A stretch of DNA of 64,000 nucleotides from Sphingomonas rubra (GCF_900115745.1 NZ_FOXP01000011.1:1-64000); one strand, 5' to 3'; numbered from the stretch's first letter, positions 1 to 8,941 are shown. Made by a program: numbers and translations. The notes: generated by a model not told the origin, from the letters alone.

Positions 1-81
1 CTAGGGCTCAAACCCAATCAGCGGGTTGAGGCGGAGCGGCTTTCCTGATTCACTGTGGGCGTGGGTCACGGGAGTGTGGGC

Positions 82-833
82 ATGGCGCTGTTCTGGTTGT
101 CGGATGAAGCGTGGGCGGCGATCGAGCCGCACCTACCCAGGAACCAGCCTGGAGCGCGACGGGTGGACGACCGGCGGGTGATCTCCGGCATCCTGCATGT
201 GCTGAAGGTCGGCTGTCGCTGGTGCGACTGCCCGGCCGACTACGGGCCCTCGACGACGGTCTACAACCGGTTCAACCGCTGGTCGCACCGGGGCTTCTGG
301 CTCAAGCTGCTGGATGCGCTGGTGGACGCGGGCGCGGTGACGAGGAGCACCGCAATCGACAGCACCTACGTGAAGGCGCAGCGTGCCGCATTTGGCGCAA
401 AAGGGGGCGCTCGCACCAGGCGATCGGCCGCTCGCGTGGTGGCTGGACGACCAAGGTCCATGCGCTCACCGACGTCATCGGTCGTCCCTACGCGCTGATG
501 CTGACGTCCGGCAACGTCAGCGACATCAAGGCAGCGCCTGCGCTCCTCGAACGCGCCAGCCGCATGCGCTACCTGCTGGCCGACAAGGGCTACGATGCCG
601 ACCGGCTCCGCCAGTCGCTGCGCGAGGCGGGCGCCATTCCGGTCATCCCCGGCAGACGCAACCGAAAGAGAGCCATCCGCTACGACAAGGACCGCTACCG
701 CGGCCGGCACCTCATCGAGAACGCCTTCTGCCGCCTCAAGGACTTTCGCCGCGTCGCCACCCGCTACGACAAACTCGCCGCCAACTTCCTGTCAGGCGTA
801 GCGCTCGCCACCGCCGTCGCCTTCTGGCTGTGA
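82..833 (+). CDS. IS5-family transposase, OrfAB made by -1 frameshift
   Basis: This DDE transposase moves the surrounding element. The first frame starts at the ATG at 82 (MALFWLSDEAWAAIEPHLP) and carries the N-terminal DNA-binding part and the first catalytic Asp in TAIDSTYVKA. Read alone it continues to a stop near 498 with an unrelated tail. After a -1 shift near 402 the second frame supplies RSHQAIGRSRGGWTTKVHALTD, the second Asp in LADKGYDAD and the Glu in HLIENAFCRLKDF, stopping at 833. The fused product is about 250 residues, normal for the group. The shift falls on a run of four A then five G, so it looks programmed rather than a mutation. An alternative GTG start at 55 is less likely. 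Confidence 0.85.
399..407 (+). other. Probable programmed -1 frameshift site
   Basis: The sequence AAAAGGGGG lies exactly where the first transposase frame (GCA AAA GGG GGC) must pass to the second (AAA AGG GGG). Slippery A-rich runs at this position are typical of two-frame IS5 elements. The shift itself is inferred from the continuity of the transposase domains. Confidence 0.6.
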
Positions 834-850
834 ATGAGTCTGAGCCCTAA

Positions 851-1079
851 TAAGCAAAAAGCCATTATCTTCGTACTTGATTGCAATCTGGCCATCGGCG
901 GATGACCAGCTCAATCGAGCCATTGGTCTACAAGAGGCGTAGTGTAAAACGCTGACAGGTGGATCACTCGCAATGCAATCTTCGCGCTCCAATTCAAATG
1001 GGCCATAGGCGGCGACCGGCTTCTTTTGTAGATAGCGAAGAACGTAATCTTGAGCGAAAATGGCAAGCAAAGCGAGCAT
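851..1079 (-). pseudogene. Possible gene fragment interrupted by the IS
   Basis: A leftward frame starts with MLALLAIFAQDYVLRYLQKK and reads to SADGQIAIKYEDNGFLLI before running into the right end of the IS5 element at 849. The composition looks protein-like and GC content is lower than in the surroundings, but no family is recognised and no convincing ribosome-binding site precedes the ATG. It may be the N-terminal part of a small gene disrupted by the insertion, or chance coding. Confidence 0.25.
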
Positions 1080-1633
1080 GGATTGAGGTTAGCTGCACAA
1101 ACAGGCATCTGCAATCGACACGGCTAGCGCGGCTGCGAGAGGGCGAGGTTGACCAACGGCGGGGTTGCCGACTTTCCCGAACACGAACCTGCGGCAAGAA
1201 TAGAACTCCCGCGAGCCACAGTACGCACGCGTACTATGAGCGCTTTTCCCAAAAGCCGTTCCCGATTGCTTTTCCCCGAAAGGGCTGCTCGGACATGGGG
1301 AAACGGGAATGGAAAAGGGTTGCTTGACGAGCGGTTTGCCGCCCACGGACGCGGCTCGACGTCGCTGTCCTACAAGCCCCGACTCCGCTATAAGCAGCGG
1401 ACGGGATCACCTACGTTCTTTCTCATTGCCGCAAATTCGGAAACGATCGCCTCGCACTGTTCGCGTCTGGGGGTCAATCAAGTCAAGCAACCGTTGCGCC
1501 CGGAACGTCGACGCGCAATTTTCCTGACGGCATCTAGCCTGAACTTTCGCCGCCGATTGATCGGCGAGCGCGGGCGGCATCGATCCGCCCGGTCGTCCGC
1601 GCCCCGCGAGGATTCACAGGGTGCGGCGTCAGA
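1080..1633. other. Gene-free stretch holding one dispersed repeat
   Basis: No reading frame here resembles a protein family; the apparent frames are Arg/Ser-rich shadows of low credibility. The only recognisable content is the dispersed repeat at 1361-1492. The rest has no visible promoter, RNA gene or terminator. Confidence 0.5.
1361..1492 (-). repeat. Dispersed ~130-bp repeat, copy A
   Basis: Read on the minus strand this copy begins TTGCTTGACTTGATTGACCC, contains GATCGTTTCCG and a short hairpin (CCGCT...AGCGG), and ends GCTTGTAGGACAGCG. The same ends and internal order occur at 35691-35823 on the plus strand. The two halves occur separately at 8878-8940 and 9605-9643. No transposase or clear terminal inverted repeat is present in the copy itself. 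Confidence 0.75.
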
Positions 1634-1900
1634 TCAGAGCATCCCCAGCGCCTGCATGTACACCTCCAGGATCGACTGCTCCTCCTGATATTCCTCGCGC
1701 TTCTGCTTGCGGATGCGCAGGATCTGGCGGATCGCCTTGGGGTCGTACCCGCGGCCCTTGGCCTCCGCCATCACGTCCTTGATGTCGTCGGCGATGCCCT
1801 TCTTCTCTTCCTCCAACCGCTCGGCTCGCTCGATCAGCAGCCGCAGCTCGTCCGCCGCGACCTGGCCGCCGCCCATGCCCTCGTTACGCTCGTCCGCCAT
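1634..1900 (-). CDS. gapR: GapR-family (DUF2312) nucleoid-associated protein
   Basis: This 88-residue protein matches GapR, an essential alphaproteobacterial DNA-binding protein that in Caulobacter recognises overtwisted AT-rich DNA and supports replication and chromosome segregation. The body (QVAADELRLLIERAERLEEEKKGIADDIKDVM then GRGYDPKAIRQILRIRKQ) has the family's long N-terminal coiled-coil helix followed by the conserved DPKAIRQILRLRK-type element; total length is almost identical to Caulobacter GapR. The start is the ATG at 1900, preceded by a short Gly-rich tail. It is transcribed alone on the minus strand. The family assignment is confident; the physiological role is by analogy. Confidence 0.88.
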   Translation of the reverse strand: MADERNEGMGGGQVAADELRLLIERAERLEEEKKGIADDIKDVMAEAKGRGYDPKAIRQILRIRKQKREEYQEEQSILEVYMQALGML

Positions 1901-2022
1901 GATCCCCGTCCCCGAATAGAAGCGCCAACCCCCTCCGACGCACGATGGCGGAAGGGTGTGGCGTGGTTAACCCTGCTGGGTGCGGCGGCGCGTCTAGGGG
2001 ATCGCGGCGCCCCGCTCAAGCA

Positions 2023-3327
2023 TCAGTCGGCGAGCGGTTTGGCGACAACGCCGCGGTGCATCACGAAATCGACCCGCTCCAGCCGCGTCACGTCGTCGAG
2101 CGGCGATCCCGTCACCGCGATCAGGTCCGCCGCATGGCCCGGCTCCAGCGTGCCGAGTTCCGCCGAGCGGCCCAGCAGGTCCGCCGCGCCGACGGTGGCG
2201 GCACGGATCGCCTGCGCCGGCGTCATCCCCGCGCGCACCATCAGCGCGAACTCCTTGGCGTTGTCGCCGTGCTTCGACACGCCGGTGTCGGTGCCGAACG
2301 CCACCTTGACGCCCGCCCGGATCGCGCGCGCATGGCTCTCCGCCGCCGCGGCGGCCGCTGCTTCCGCCTTGGGGATCGTCGCCGGCGGCAACTGCCCGCC
2401 GCGCGCCTGCGCCAGCGCGGTCACGGGGGCGATCATCGTCGGCACCAGATACGCGCCCCTGGCCTTGAACAGCTTCACCGTCTCGTCGTCGATGAAGGTG
2501 CCGTGCTCGATCGAGTCGACGCCCGCCTCCAGCGCCGCCCTGGTGCCCTCCGCCGCGTGGCTGTGCGCGGCGACCTTGCGGCCCAGCGCATGCGCCGTGT
2601 CGATGATCGCGCGCATCTCCTCCGGCGTCATCGCCCGACCGAGGCCGCCGGCGACGTTGGACAGCACGCCGCCGGTCGCCGCGAACTTGATGACCTGCGC
2701 GCCCATGCCGACCTGCGCGCGCACCGCCCGCCGGCAATCGTCGGGGCCGTCGCAGGTGTTCACCTGGTGCTGATGGACCGCGTCGGCCCATTCCTCGGCC
2801 AGCCCGTTCGTCCCGTCGCCGTGCCCGCCGGTCACCGACACCATGCGCCCCGCGTTGACGATCGTCGGCCCCTCGACGTCGCCCCGCGCCACCGCGTCGC
2901 GCAGCGCCCTAATCCCGCGCGGATTGCCGCCAAGGTCGCGCACGGTGGTGAAGCCCGCGCGCAGCGTCGTCCGGGCGTTCACCACCGCCTGCATCATGTC
3001 GTCGGCGTCGTCGGTGGTCAGCGCGTTCAGCCGCTCCTTCATCGGATCGCCGCCGACGCCCCACAGATGGACGTGCAGGTCGACCAGCCCCGGCAGCACG
3101 AAACGGTCGCGCAGGTCGACCAGCTTCGCCCCCGCGAGCGGCGCGACGAAGCCCGGCAGCACTTCGGCCACCTTGCCGTCGCGCACCACCACCGTGCTGT
3201 TGCCGCGCGGCGCCTCGCCCGGCCGGTCGAGCAGCGCGCCCGCCTGGACGTAGGTGACATTGCCGGACTGCGCCAGCGCGCTGCCCGCCATCAACGCCGT
3301 CACGGCGGCCGCCACGAACATCTTCAT
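2023..3327 (-). CDS. Exported amidohydrolase-family metalloenzyme
   Basis: This 434-residue protein has an N-terminal signal peptide (MKMFVAAAVTALMAGSALAQ) and should act in the periplasm. The amidohydrolase metal motif HVHL follows the first beta-sandwich (FVLPGLVDLHVHLWG), with further ligand regions AAHSHAAEG, IEHGTFID and FGTDTGVSKHG, in the order of imidazolonepropionase-like or Xaa-Pro dipeptidase-like amidohydrolases. The C-terminus closes with DLLGRSAELGTLEPGHAADLIAVTGSPLDD, typical of the clan. GGGGAGAG lies 5 bases before the ATG. The substrate cannot be told from sequence; hydrolysis of a cyclic amide or dipeptide is the usual chemistry. Confidence 0.85.
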   Translation of the reverse strand: MKMFVAAAVTALMAGSALAQSGNVTYVQAGALLDRPGEAPRGNSTVVVRDGKVAEVLPGFVAPLAGAKLVDLRDRFVLPGLVDLHVHLWGVGGDPMKERLNALTTDDADDMMQAVVNARTTLRAGFTTVRDLGGNPRGIRALRDAVARGDVEGPTIVNAGRMVSVTGGHGDGTNGLAEEWADAVHQHQVNTCDGPDDCRRAVRAQVGMGAQVIKFAATGGVLSNVAGGLGRAMTPEEMRAIIDTAHALGRKVAAHSHAAEGTRAALEAGVDSIEHGTFIDDETVKLFKARGAYLVPTMIAPVTALAQARGGQLPPATIPKAEAAAAAAAESHARAIRAGVKVAFGTDTGVSKHGDNAKEFALMVRAGMTPAQAIRAATVGAADLLGRSAELGTLEPGHAADLIAVTGSPLDDVTRLERVDFVMHRGVVAKPLAD

Positions 3328-3376
3328 GATTTCTCTCCCCTTATCCGCCGGAACGTCGCCCGACGGCGGGGGCGGG

Positions 3377-3670
3377 TCAAGCCGCGTTCTTCGCCACGCT
3401 GTCCTTCATCCGCTGCAACTGCTCAGGCGAAGCCTCCGTCTGGAACCGTGCCTTCCACTCAGCTTGCGGCATGCCGTAGATCGTCTCCCGTGTGGCATCC
3501 TTGGGCAACCCGCCCGCCTCCTCGACCCAGTCGGACAGGCAGTTGCGGCAGAAACCGGCCAGCCCCATCAGGTCGACGTTCTGCGCGTCGGTGCGATGGC
3601 GCAAATGCCGCACCAGCCGGCGAAAGGCGGCGGCCGCGGCGGCGTCGTCCAGGGCGTCGAGGCGATCCAT
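3377..3670 (-). CDS. DUF1244 family protein
   Basis: A 97-residue cytoplasmic protein with the invariant DUF1244 core GLAGFCRNCLSDWVEEA followed by ETIYGMPQAEWKARFQ. Two Cys in the FCRNC motif suggest a metal or redox site, but the family has no established function. A GGAG box lies 7 bases before the ATG. It lies 49 bp upstream of the amidohydrolase on the same strand and is divergent from pyruvate kinase. Confidence 0.85.
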   Translation of the reverse strand: MDRLDALDDAAAAAAFRRLVRHLRHRTDAQNVDLMGLAGFCRNCLSDWVEEAGGLPKDATRETIYGMPQAEWKARFQTEASPEQLQRMKDSVAKNAA

Positions 3671-3744
3671 TCGTATGCTCCAAGGTTGATCGGGGGGAGA
3701 TAGGCTCTAGGAAGCGGACCCGCATCCCCCAGGAAAGCGATCCC

Positions 3745-5208
3745 ATGACCTCATCCTCCACGGTCGCCCCGCGCTCGCGCAAGGTGCGCGTGCTCGCCAC
3801 GCTCGGCCCCGCCAGCAGCGATGCCGAGATGATCGCCCGCTTGTTCCAGGCCGGCGCCGACGCCTTCCGCATCAACATGAGCCACGGCGACCAGCAGTCC
3901 AAGGTCGCGGTAGTGCAGGCGATCCGCGGGCTGGAACGCCGTTTCGGCCGGCCGAGCACGATCCTCGCCGACCTTCAAGGGCCCAAGCTGCGCGTCGGCC
4001 GCTTCGCCGAGGGCCGGGTGATGTTGGAGACGGGCGCGACCTTCGTGCTCGACCGCTCGCCCGAACCCGGCGACGCCACCCGCGTCGAGCTGCCGCACCG
4101 CGAGATCTTCGCCGCGATCGAACCCGGCGCGAGGCTGCTGCTCGACGACGGCAAGCTGGTCCTGCGCGTGCAGGAACACGATGCCGACCGCATCGTCACC
4201 CGGGTCGAGGTCGGCGGCGCGCTGTCGAACAACAAGGGGCTGAACGTCCCCGACGTCGTCATCCCCATGGCCGCGCTGACCGAGAAGGATCGCAGCGACC
4301 TCGCCTGGGCGGTGGAGCAGGGCGTCGACTGGATCGCTCTCTCCTTCGTCCAGCGCCCCGAGGATCTGATGGAGGCGCGCGGCCTCATCAAGGGCAAGGC
4401 CGCGCTCCTCGCCAAGATCGAGAAGCCCGCCGCGATCGAGCGGCTGGAGGAGATCGTCGAGCAGTGCGACGGCGTCATGGTCGCGCGCGGCGACCTGGGC
4501 GTCGAGCTCCCGCCCGAGCAGGTGCCCCCCTTGCAGAAGCGCATCGTCGAGGTGTCGCGCCGCATGGGCCGCCCCGTCGTGGTCGCGACGCAGATGCTGG
4601 AATCGATGATCCAGTCGCCCTCCCCGACCCGCGCCGAGGTGTCCGACGTCGCCACCGCCATCTACGACGGTGCCGACGCGATCATGCTGTCGGCGGAGAG
4701 CGCCGCCGGCGCCTGGCCGACCGAGTCGGTGACGATGATGGACGCGATCGGCTGCGCGGTGGAGCGCGATCCCGGCCACGGCGACCGCGTCCACTTCACC
4801 GTCACCAAGCCCGATCCCACCACCGCCGACGCGCTGGCCGAGGCGGCCAAGCAGATCGCGCGCACCGTCTCGGCCAGCGCCATCGTCTGCTTCACCACCT
4901 CCGGCTCCACCGCCCGCCGCGTCGCGCGGGAGCGGCCGGCGGTGCCGGTGATGGTGCTCACCCCCAAGCTGGAGACGGCGCGGCGACTGGGTCTCCTATG
5001 GGGCACCACCTCCGTCCACACCCGCGACGTGGAATCCTTCGAGGAGATGGTCGCCAAGGCCAAGCGCATGGCGCTGCGCCACGGCATCGCCGGCGCGGGC
5101 GACCAGATCATCGTCATGGCGGGCGTCCCCTTCCGCACGCCCGGCTCGACCAACGTCCTCCACGTCGTCCGCATCACCGGCAACGAGCTGAGCAACTACG
5201 CGAAATAG
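3745..5208 (+). CDS. pyk: Pyruvate kinase
   Basis: This enzyme transfers phosphate from phosphoenolpyruvate to ADP in the last step of glycolysis. The 487-residue translation shows the whole family pattern: RKVRVLATLGPASS, RINMSHGD, ILADLQGPKLRVG, LSFVQRPEDL, the active-site stretch AKIEKPAAIERLEEI with DGVMVARGDLGVELP, then VATQMLESMIQSPSPTRAEVSDVATAIYDGADAIMLS. The C-terminal domain ends near NVLHVVRITG. The ATG at 3745 is chosen because AGGAAAG lies 8 bases upstream; the long in-frame extension to 1945 is antisense to the amidohydrolase and is not coding. Confidence 0.96.
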   Translation: MTSSSTVAPRSRKVRVLATLGPASSDAEMIARLFQAGADAFRINMSHGDQQSKVAVVQAIRGLERRFGRPSTILADLQGPKLRVGRFAEGRVMLETGATFVLDRSPEPGDATRVELPHREIFAAIEPGARLLLDDGKLVLRVQEHDADRIVTRVEVGGALSNNKGLNVPDVVIPMAALTEKDRSDLAWAVEQGVDWIALSFVQRPEDLMEARGLIKGKAALLAKIEKPAAIERLEEIVEQCDGVMVARGDLGVELPPEQVPPLQKRIVEVSRRMGRPVVVATQMLESMIQSPSPTRAEVSDVATAIYDGADAIMLSAESAAGAWPTESVTMMDAIGCAVERDPGHGDRVHFTVTKPDPTTADALAEAAKQIARTVSASAIVCFTTSGSTARRVARERPAVPVMVLTPKLETARRLGLLWGTTSVHTRDVESFEEMVAKAKRMALRHGIAGAGDQIIVMAGVPFRTPGSTNVLHVVRITGNELSNYAK

Positions 5209-5264
5209 CCGGCTTGCCCGCGCTGCCGCCCCGGTGCACCGTGGGCGCGTAAGGGGAGGAACGC

Positions 5265-7304
5265 ATGACGGCACGCGACAGGATCGGCTGGGGGGCGCTC
5301 GCGCTGCTCGGCACCGCGGCGCTCGGCGTCGTCGCGCTGTCGCGGGGCGAGACGATCAATGCGCTCTGGATCGTCGTGGCGGCGCTCTGCACCTACCTGA
5401 TCGCCTACCGCTTCTACGCGCGCTTCATCGCCCGCACCGTGCTGGGGCTTGACGCAGGCCGGCCTACCCCGGCCATCCGCCGCGCTGACGGGCTGGACTA
5501 TGTCGCGACGGATCGGCGCGTGTTGTTCGGCCACCATTTCGCCGCCATCGCGGGTGCAGGCCCGCTGGTGGGGCCGGTCCTCGCCGCGCAGATGGGCTAT
5601 CTGCCGGGCACGCTGTGGATCCTGGTCGGCGTCGTGCTCGCGGGCGCGGTGCAGGATTTCTGCATCCTGTTCGTGTCGATGCGCCGCGACGGCCGCTCGC
5701 TCGGCGAACTGGTGCGCGCCGAGATGGGGCCGGTGGCGGGCACGGTGGCGCTGGTCGGCGCCTTCGCGATCATGGTCATCATCCTGGCGGTCCTCGCCCT
5801 GATCGTCGTGCGCGCGCTGGCGGAGAGCCCGTGGGGGCTGTTCACCGTTGCCGCCACCATCCCGCTGGCGATGCTGATGGGCGGCTACTCCCGCTGGCTG
5901 CGGCCGGGCAAGATCGGCGAGGTGTCGATGATCGGGCTCGCTGGCCTGCTCGCAGCGATCGTGCTGGGCGGGCAGGTAGCGGGATCGAGCTGGGCACCCG
6001 CCTTCACCCTGGCGCCGGAGCCGCTCGCCTTCGCCCTCATCGTTTACGGCGCGGTGGCGGCGGTGCTGCCGGTGTGGCTGCTGCTCGCGCCGCGCGACTA
6101 TCTGTCGACCTTTCTCAAGATCGGCGCGATCATGGCGCTGGCGATCGGCATCGCGATCATGGCGCCGCCGCTCCGCATGCCGGCGCTGACACCGTTCGCG
6201 GGCGGCGGCGGGCCGGTATGGGCGGGGTCGCTGTTCCCGTTCCTGTTCATCACCATCGCCTGCGGTGCCGTGTCCGGCTTTCACGCGCTGATCGCCAGCG
6301 GCACCACGCCCAAGCTGATCGCGTCGGAGGCAGACGCGCCGATCATCGGCTACGGCGCGATGCTGGCGGAGAGCTTCGTTGCGATCATGGCGCTGGTCGG
6401 CGCGTCGATCCTCGACCCCGGCCTCTATTTCGCGATGAACAGCCCCACCGCGCTGGTCGGCACGACGCCGGAGAGCGCCGCGGCCGCCGTCACCGCGATG
6501 GGCTTCCCCATCTCGCCCGCCGCGCTGGCGCAGGCGGCGCGCGACGTGGGCGAGGCGACGATCATCAGCCGCACCGGCGGCGCGCCGACGCTGGCGGTGG
6601 CGATGGCGGAGATCTTCAGCCACATCGCCGGCGGATCGGCGATGAAGGCCTTCTGGTACCATTTCGCGATCCTGTTCGAGGCGCTGTTCATCCTCACCGC
6701 CGTCGACGCGGGTACGCGGGCCGGGCGCTTCATGCTGCAGGACCTGTTCGGCCTGCTCCACCCGCGCTTCCGCGACACGAGTTCGTGGGGGCCGGGGCTG
6801 GCCGCCACCGGAGTCTGCGTCGCGGCGTGGGGCTTCTTCCTCTATCAGGGCGTGACCGATCCGCTCGGCGGGGTGAACACGCTGTGGCCGCTGTTCGGCA
6901 TCGCCAACCAGATGCTGGCGGCGGTGGCGCTGATCCTCGCCACGGTGGTGCTGTTCCGGATGAAGCGCGATCGATACGCCTGGGTCACGGCGCTGCCGAC
7001 CGCGTGGCTGCTGCTCTGCACGGGGACGGCGGGCCTCCAGAAGCTGTTCCACCCCGATCCGGCGATCGGCTTCCTGGCGCACGCCAGGCGCTTCTCCGCG
7101 GCGCTGGCCGAGGGGCGCGTGCTCGCCCCGGCCAAGTCGCTGGGCGACATGGCGCGCGTGGTGATGAACGATCGGATCGACGCGGGGCTGTGCGCGCTGT
7201 TCCTGGGCGTCGTCGCGACCATCCTGGTGTACGGCGTGCGCGCCTGTATCGAGGCGCGCCGCACGGATCGGCCGACGGTGTCCGAAATCCCGGTTCTGGC
7301 ATGA
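5265..7304 (+). CDS. cstA: Carbon starvation protein A family transporter
   Basis: A 679-residue polytopic inner-membrane protein with strong CstA signatures: LFGHHFAAIAGAGPLVGPVLAAQMGYLPGTLWIL near the N-terminus, then SGFHALIASGTTPKLIASEADA, GGSAMKAFWYHFAILFEALFILTAVDAGTRAGRFMLQD, and WPLFGIANQMLAAVALILATVVLFRM. CstA proteins import peptides or pyruvate, usually under carbon limitation. Length is in the usual range. AGGGGAGG lies 7 bases before the ATG. The gene overlaps its small partner at 7301 by 4 bases (ATGA), so the two are translationally coupled. The substrate here is inferred only from family knowledge. Confidence 0.93.
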   Translation: MTARDRIGWGALALLGTAALGVVALSRGETINALWIVVAALCTYLIAYRFYARFIARTVLGLDAGRPTPAIRRADGLDYVATDRRVLFGHHFAAIAGAGPLVGPVLAAQMGYLPGTLWILVGVVLAGAVQDFCILFVSMRRDGRSLGELVRAEMGPVAGTVALVGAFAIMVIILAVLALIVVRALAESPWGLFTVAATIPLAMLMGGYSRWLRPGKIGEVSMIGLAGLLAAIVLGGQVAGSSWAPAFTLAPEPLAFALIVYGAVAAVLPVWLLLAPRDYLSTFLKIGAIMALAIGIAIMAPPLRMPALTPFAGGGGPVWAGSLFPFLFITIACGAVSGFHALIASGTTPKLIASEADAPIIGYGAMLAESFVAIMALVGASILDPGLYFAMNSPTALVGTTPESAAAAVTAMGFPISPAALAQAARDVGEATIISRTGGAPTLAVAMAEIFSHIAGGSAMKAFWYHFAILFEALFILTAVDAGTRAGRFMLQDLFGLLHPRFRDTSSWGPGLAATGVCVAAWGFFLYQGVTDPLGGVNTLWPLFGIANQMLAAVALILATVVLFRMKRDRYAWVTALPTAWLLLCTGTAGLQKLFHPDPAIGFLAHARRFSAALAEGRVLAPAKSLGDMARVVMNDRIDAGLCALFLGVVATILVYGVRACIEARRTDRPTVSEIPVLA

Positions 7305-7480
7305 GCTGGCCCGCGCTGCTGGCGCAGACGGCGCGACTGATGGTGGGCCTGCCGTGCTACGCCACCTATCGCCGGCACATGGCTGAGCGGCATCCGGAGG
7401 TCGAGCCGATGGACGAGGCGGCATTCTTTCGCGAGCGGCAGCAGGCGCGCTACGGCGGCGGCCAGGGCCGTTGCTGTTGA
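7301..7480 (+). CDS. YbdD/YjiX-like small protein, CstA partner
   Basis: A 59-residue protein of the YbdD/YjiX (DUF466) type, recognised from LMVGLPCYATYRRHMAERHPE, MDEAAFFRERQQARYGG and the terminal CC. Genes of this family nearly always follow cstA-like or btsT transporter genes. Its start overlaps the stop of cstA by 4 bases, which fixes the ATG. The function is not defined. Confidence 0.9.
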   Translation: MSWPALLAQTARLMVGLPCYATYRRHMAERHPEVEPMDEAAFFRERQQARYGGGQGRCC

Positions 7481-7529
7481 GAACGCACGCGATTGCCCCC
7501 GCCGCGACCACGTGGCATGTTCCGTGACC

Positions 7530-8291
7530 ATGACGCTCGCTTCCCTCGTCGGCGCCCGGCGCAGTGCGCTCGCGCAGCGCTTGTCGCACTATCTCCGCCT
7601 GACCTCCGACGAGATGGACGCGATCGACGCGCTGGAGCACGGTGACCGCCGGCTGCCTGCGGGCGCGACGCTGATCGATCAGGATGGACCGGTCGATATG
7701 CTGTACGTGGTGCAGCACGGCTGGCTGCACTCGTCGCTGCGGCTGCCGAGCGGGGGGCGGCAGATCCTGCGCTTCCACTATGCCGGCGACCTGATCGGCA
7801 CCTCGTCGATCGCCTGGTCGCAGGCGGCGGCGACGCTGACGGCGGTGAGCGACTGCATCGTCTCCGCGGTGCCCAAGCCGGCGCTGGGCGAGTTGTTCGC
7901 GACGCAGCGGCGGGTCGGCGGCTTGCTGTTCGCGGTGTCGGCCGCCGAGAACGTGGCGATGGCGGATCGGCTGACCTCGATCGGGCGGATGGATTCGATC
8001 CAGCGGCTGGCGACGCTGCTGCTCGACATCACCGCGCGCCTGCGGGTGACGGCGGGCGGCGTGGTCGACACGATCGAGCTGCCGCTGACGCAGGCGGACC
8101 TGGGCGACGCGCTGGGCCTGACCAAGGTGCACGTCAACCGCACCTTCCGCGAGATGGAGGCGCGCGGCATGATCGCGCGCCACGGCCGCCGCCTGACCAT
8201 CCTGCACGAGGCGGAGTTGAAGGCGTTCACCGGCTTCGTCGACCGGTACGAGACGGTGGCGACCGAGTGGCTGCCGGCCGCCGCCGCCTGA
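7530..8291 (+). CDS. Crp/Fnr family transcriptional regulator
   Basis: About 253 residues: an N-terminal cyclic-nucleotide-binding-like beta-barrel (PAGATLIDQDGPVDMLYVVQHGWLHSS ... GGRQILRFHYAGDLIGTSSI) and a C-terminal winged helix-turn-helix (LPLTQADLGDALGLTKVHVNRTFREMEARGMI). No N-terminal Fnr-type Cys cluster is present, so direct iron-sulfur oxygen sensing is unlikely. The ATG at 7530 is preferred, though GTG at 7512 or 7524 is in frame and no clear Shine-Dalgarno decides. It lies just downstream of the cstA pair and could control it, but that is inference. It converges with the membrane protein gene at 8298. Confidence 0.88.
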   Translation: MTLASLVGARRSALAQRLSHYLRLTSDEMDAIDALEHGDRRLPAGATLIDQDGPVDMLYVVQHGWLHSSLRLPSGGRQILRFHYAGDLIGTSSIAWSQAAATLTAVSDCIVSAVPKPALGELFATQRRVGGLLFAVSAAENVAMADRLTSIGRMDSIQRLATLLLDITARLRVTAGGVVDTIELPLTQADLGDALGLTKVHVNRTFREMEARGMIARHGRRLTILHEAELKAFTGFVDRYETVATEWLPAAAA

Positions 8292-8297
8292 CGCGGC

Positions 8298-8792
8298 TCA
8301 GGCGGCGCCTGCACCTTCAGAGAAGCCCGAGCCGCGATCGGCGCTGAGCGTCGGCGCGGGGCCGGTGGCGGGGCGCAGGCTCTCGCGCTCCTCCGCGGTC
8401 GGCACGGCGGTGGGATCGGGGCGGAATGCCTCGGGCGCGCGGGTCGTGGCGGTCACCTCGGCATCGGCGAGGAGGTCGGTCGGCACGTGCTCGGCGGCGG
8501 GGCTGCCGGGGCGTTCCTGGAAACGCTTGTCGGTCTCGGCCATGCCGACGGGGGCGGCGGCCATGTCGGCGGGTTTGCCGGAGGACGGCGACGCGGCGGG
8601 CGCGGTGGTGCGGTCGCCGGGCACGGCGCCGAGCTTCGGGGCGGCGGGGAGCTTCTTCGCCAGCGCGGCGAGACGATCGCCGTAACGGCCGGTGCCGACC
8701 ACCCAGGCGACCGCCCCCGCGGCGAAGGCGCCGAGACCGAGCAGCGCCTGCACGCCTGCCTGCTTGTTCCGGGTGGGCTGCTTGTTCGCCAT
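8298..8792 (-). CDS. Uncharacterised membrane-anchored protein
   Basis: A 164-residue protein with a basic N-terminus (MANKQPTRNKQ), one hydrophobic segment (VQALLGLGAFAAGAVAWVVG, residues 14-33) and a long Ala/Pro-rich, low-complexity tail. It looks like a single-pass inner-membrane protein with a disordered tail. No family is recognised. The ATG at 8792 is the start that places the membrane segment at the N-terminus; upstream in-frame sequence is implausible. Confidence 0.65.
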   Translation of the reverse strand: MANKQPTRNKQAGVQALLGLGAFAAGAVAWVVGTGRYGDRLAALAKKLPAAPKLGAVPGDRTTAPAASPSSGKPADMAAAPVGMAETDKRFQERPGSPAAEHVPTDLLADAEVTATTRAPEAFRPDPTAVPTAEERESLRPATGPAPTLSADRGSGFSEGAGAA

Positions 8793-8877
8793 GATCTTTA
8801 GTCCTTCGATACTGCGCGGCGGAGAACGGGCGAGATCGGGCGGCTGTTCCCCTCGCGACACGATGGCGAAGTTGACA

Positions 8878-8940
8878 CCTGCTTGACTCGATTGACCCCT
8901 AGAACGAAACTTGCAGCGCCGATCGTTTCCGTTTGCGACA
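8878..8940 (+). repeat. Dispersed repeat, left half (copy C)
   Basis: The 16-mer TGCTTGACTCGATTGA is identical to the left end of the copy at 35691-35823, and the following CCCCTAGAACGAAAC...GATCGTTTCCG matches the left half of both complete copies. The match ends at the stop codon of the helix-turn-helix gene that begins (3' end) at 8942. The right half appears at 9605-9643 on the other side of that gene in the same orientation. Confidence 0.7.
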
Positions 8941-8941
8941 C

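Larger units (their letters stand above)
2..849 (+). mobile_element. IS5-family insertion sequence, complete
   Basis: The element is bounded by imperfect 19-bp terminal inverted repeats, TAGGGCTCAnACnCAnTCA at 2-20 and its complement at 831-849. It contains one transposase gene split into two overlapping frames, the organisation of the IS427-like group of IS5. The left flank lies outside the window, so a target-site duplication cannot be confirmed. On the right side it appears to cut into a leftward reading frame that would otherwise continue. Both inverted repeats and all three catalytic residues are present, so the copy may be active. Confidence 0.85.

Noticed and set aside
82..833. Transposase as a pseudogene because of the frameshift
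   Set aside because: The shift is at a slippery A/G run where two-frame IS5 elements normally shift, and both frames keep their catalytic residues.
959..1688. Several short frames between the IS and gapR
   Set aside because: Arg/Ser-rich, no ribosome sites, no family features; one of them simply translates the dispersed repeat.
1945..3744. N-terminal extension of pyruvate kinase to 1945
   Set aside because: The extra ~600 residues are antisense to the amidohydrolase and lack protein-like composition; a good ribosome site precedes the ATG at 3745.
5196..8207. A 1003-residue leftward frame opposite cstA and the regulator
   Set aside because: It is Arg/His/Gln-rich, matches no family and is antisense to clearly coding CstA and Crp genes; such frames are common in GC-rich DNA.
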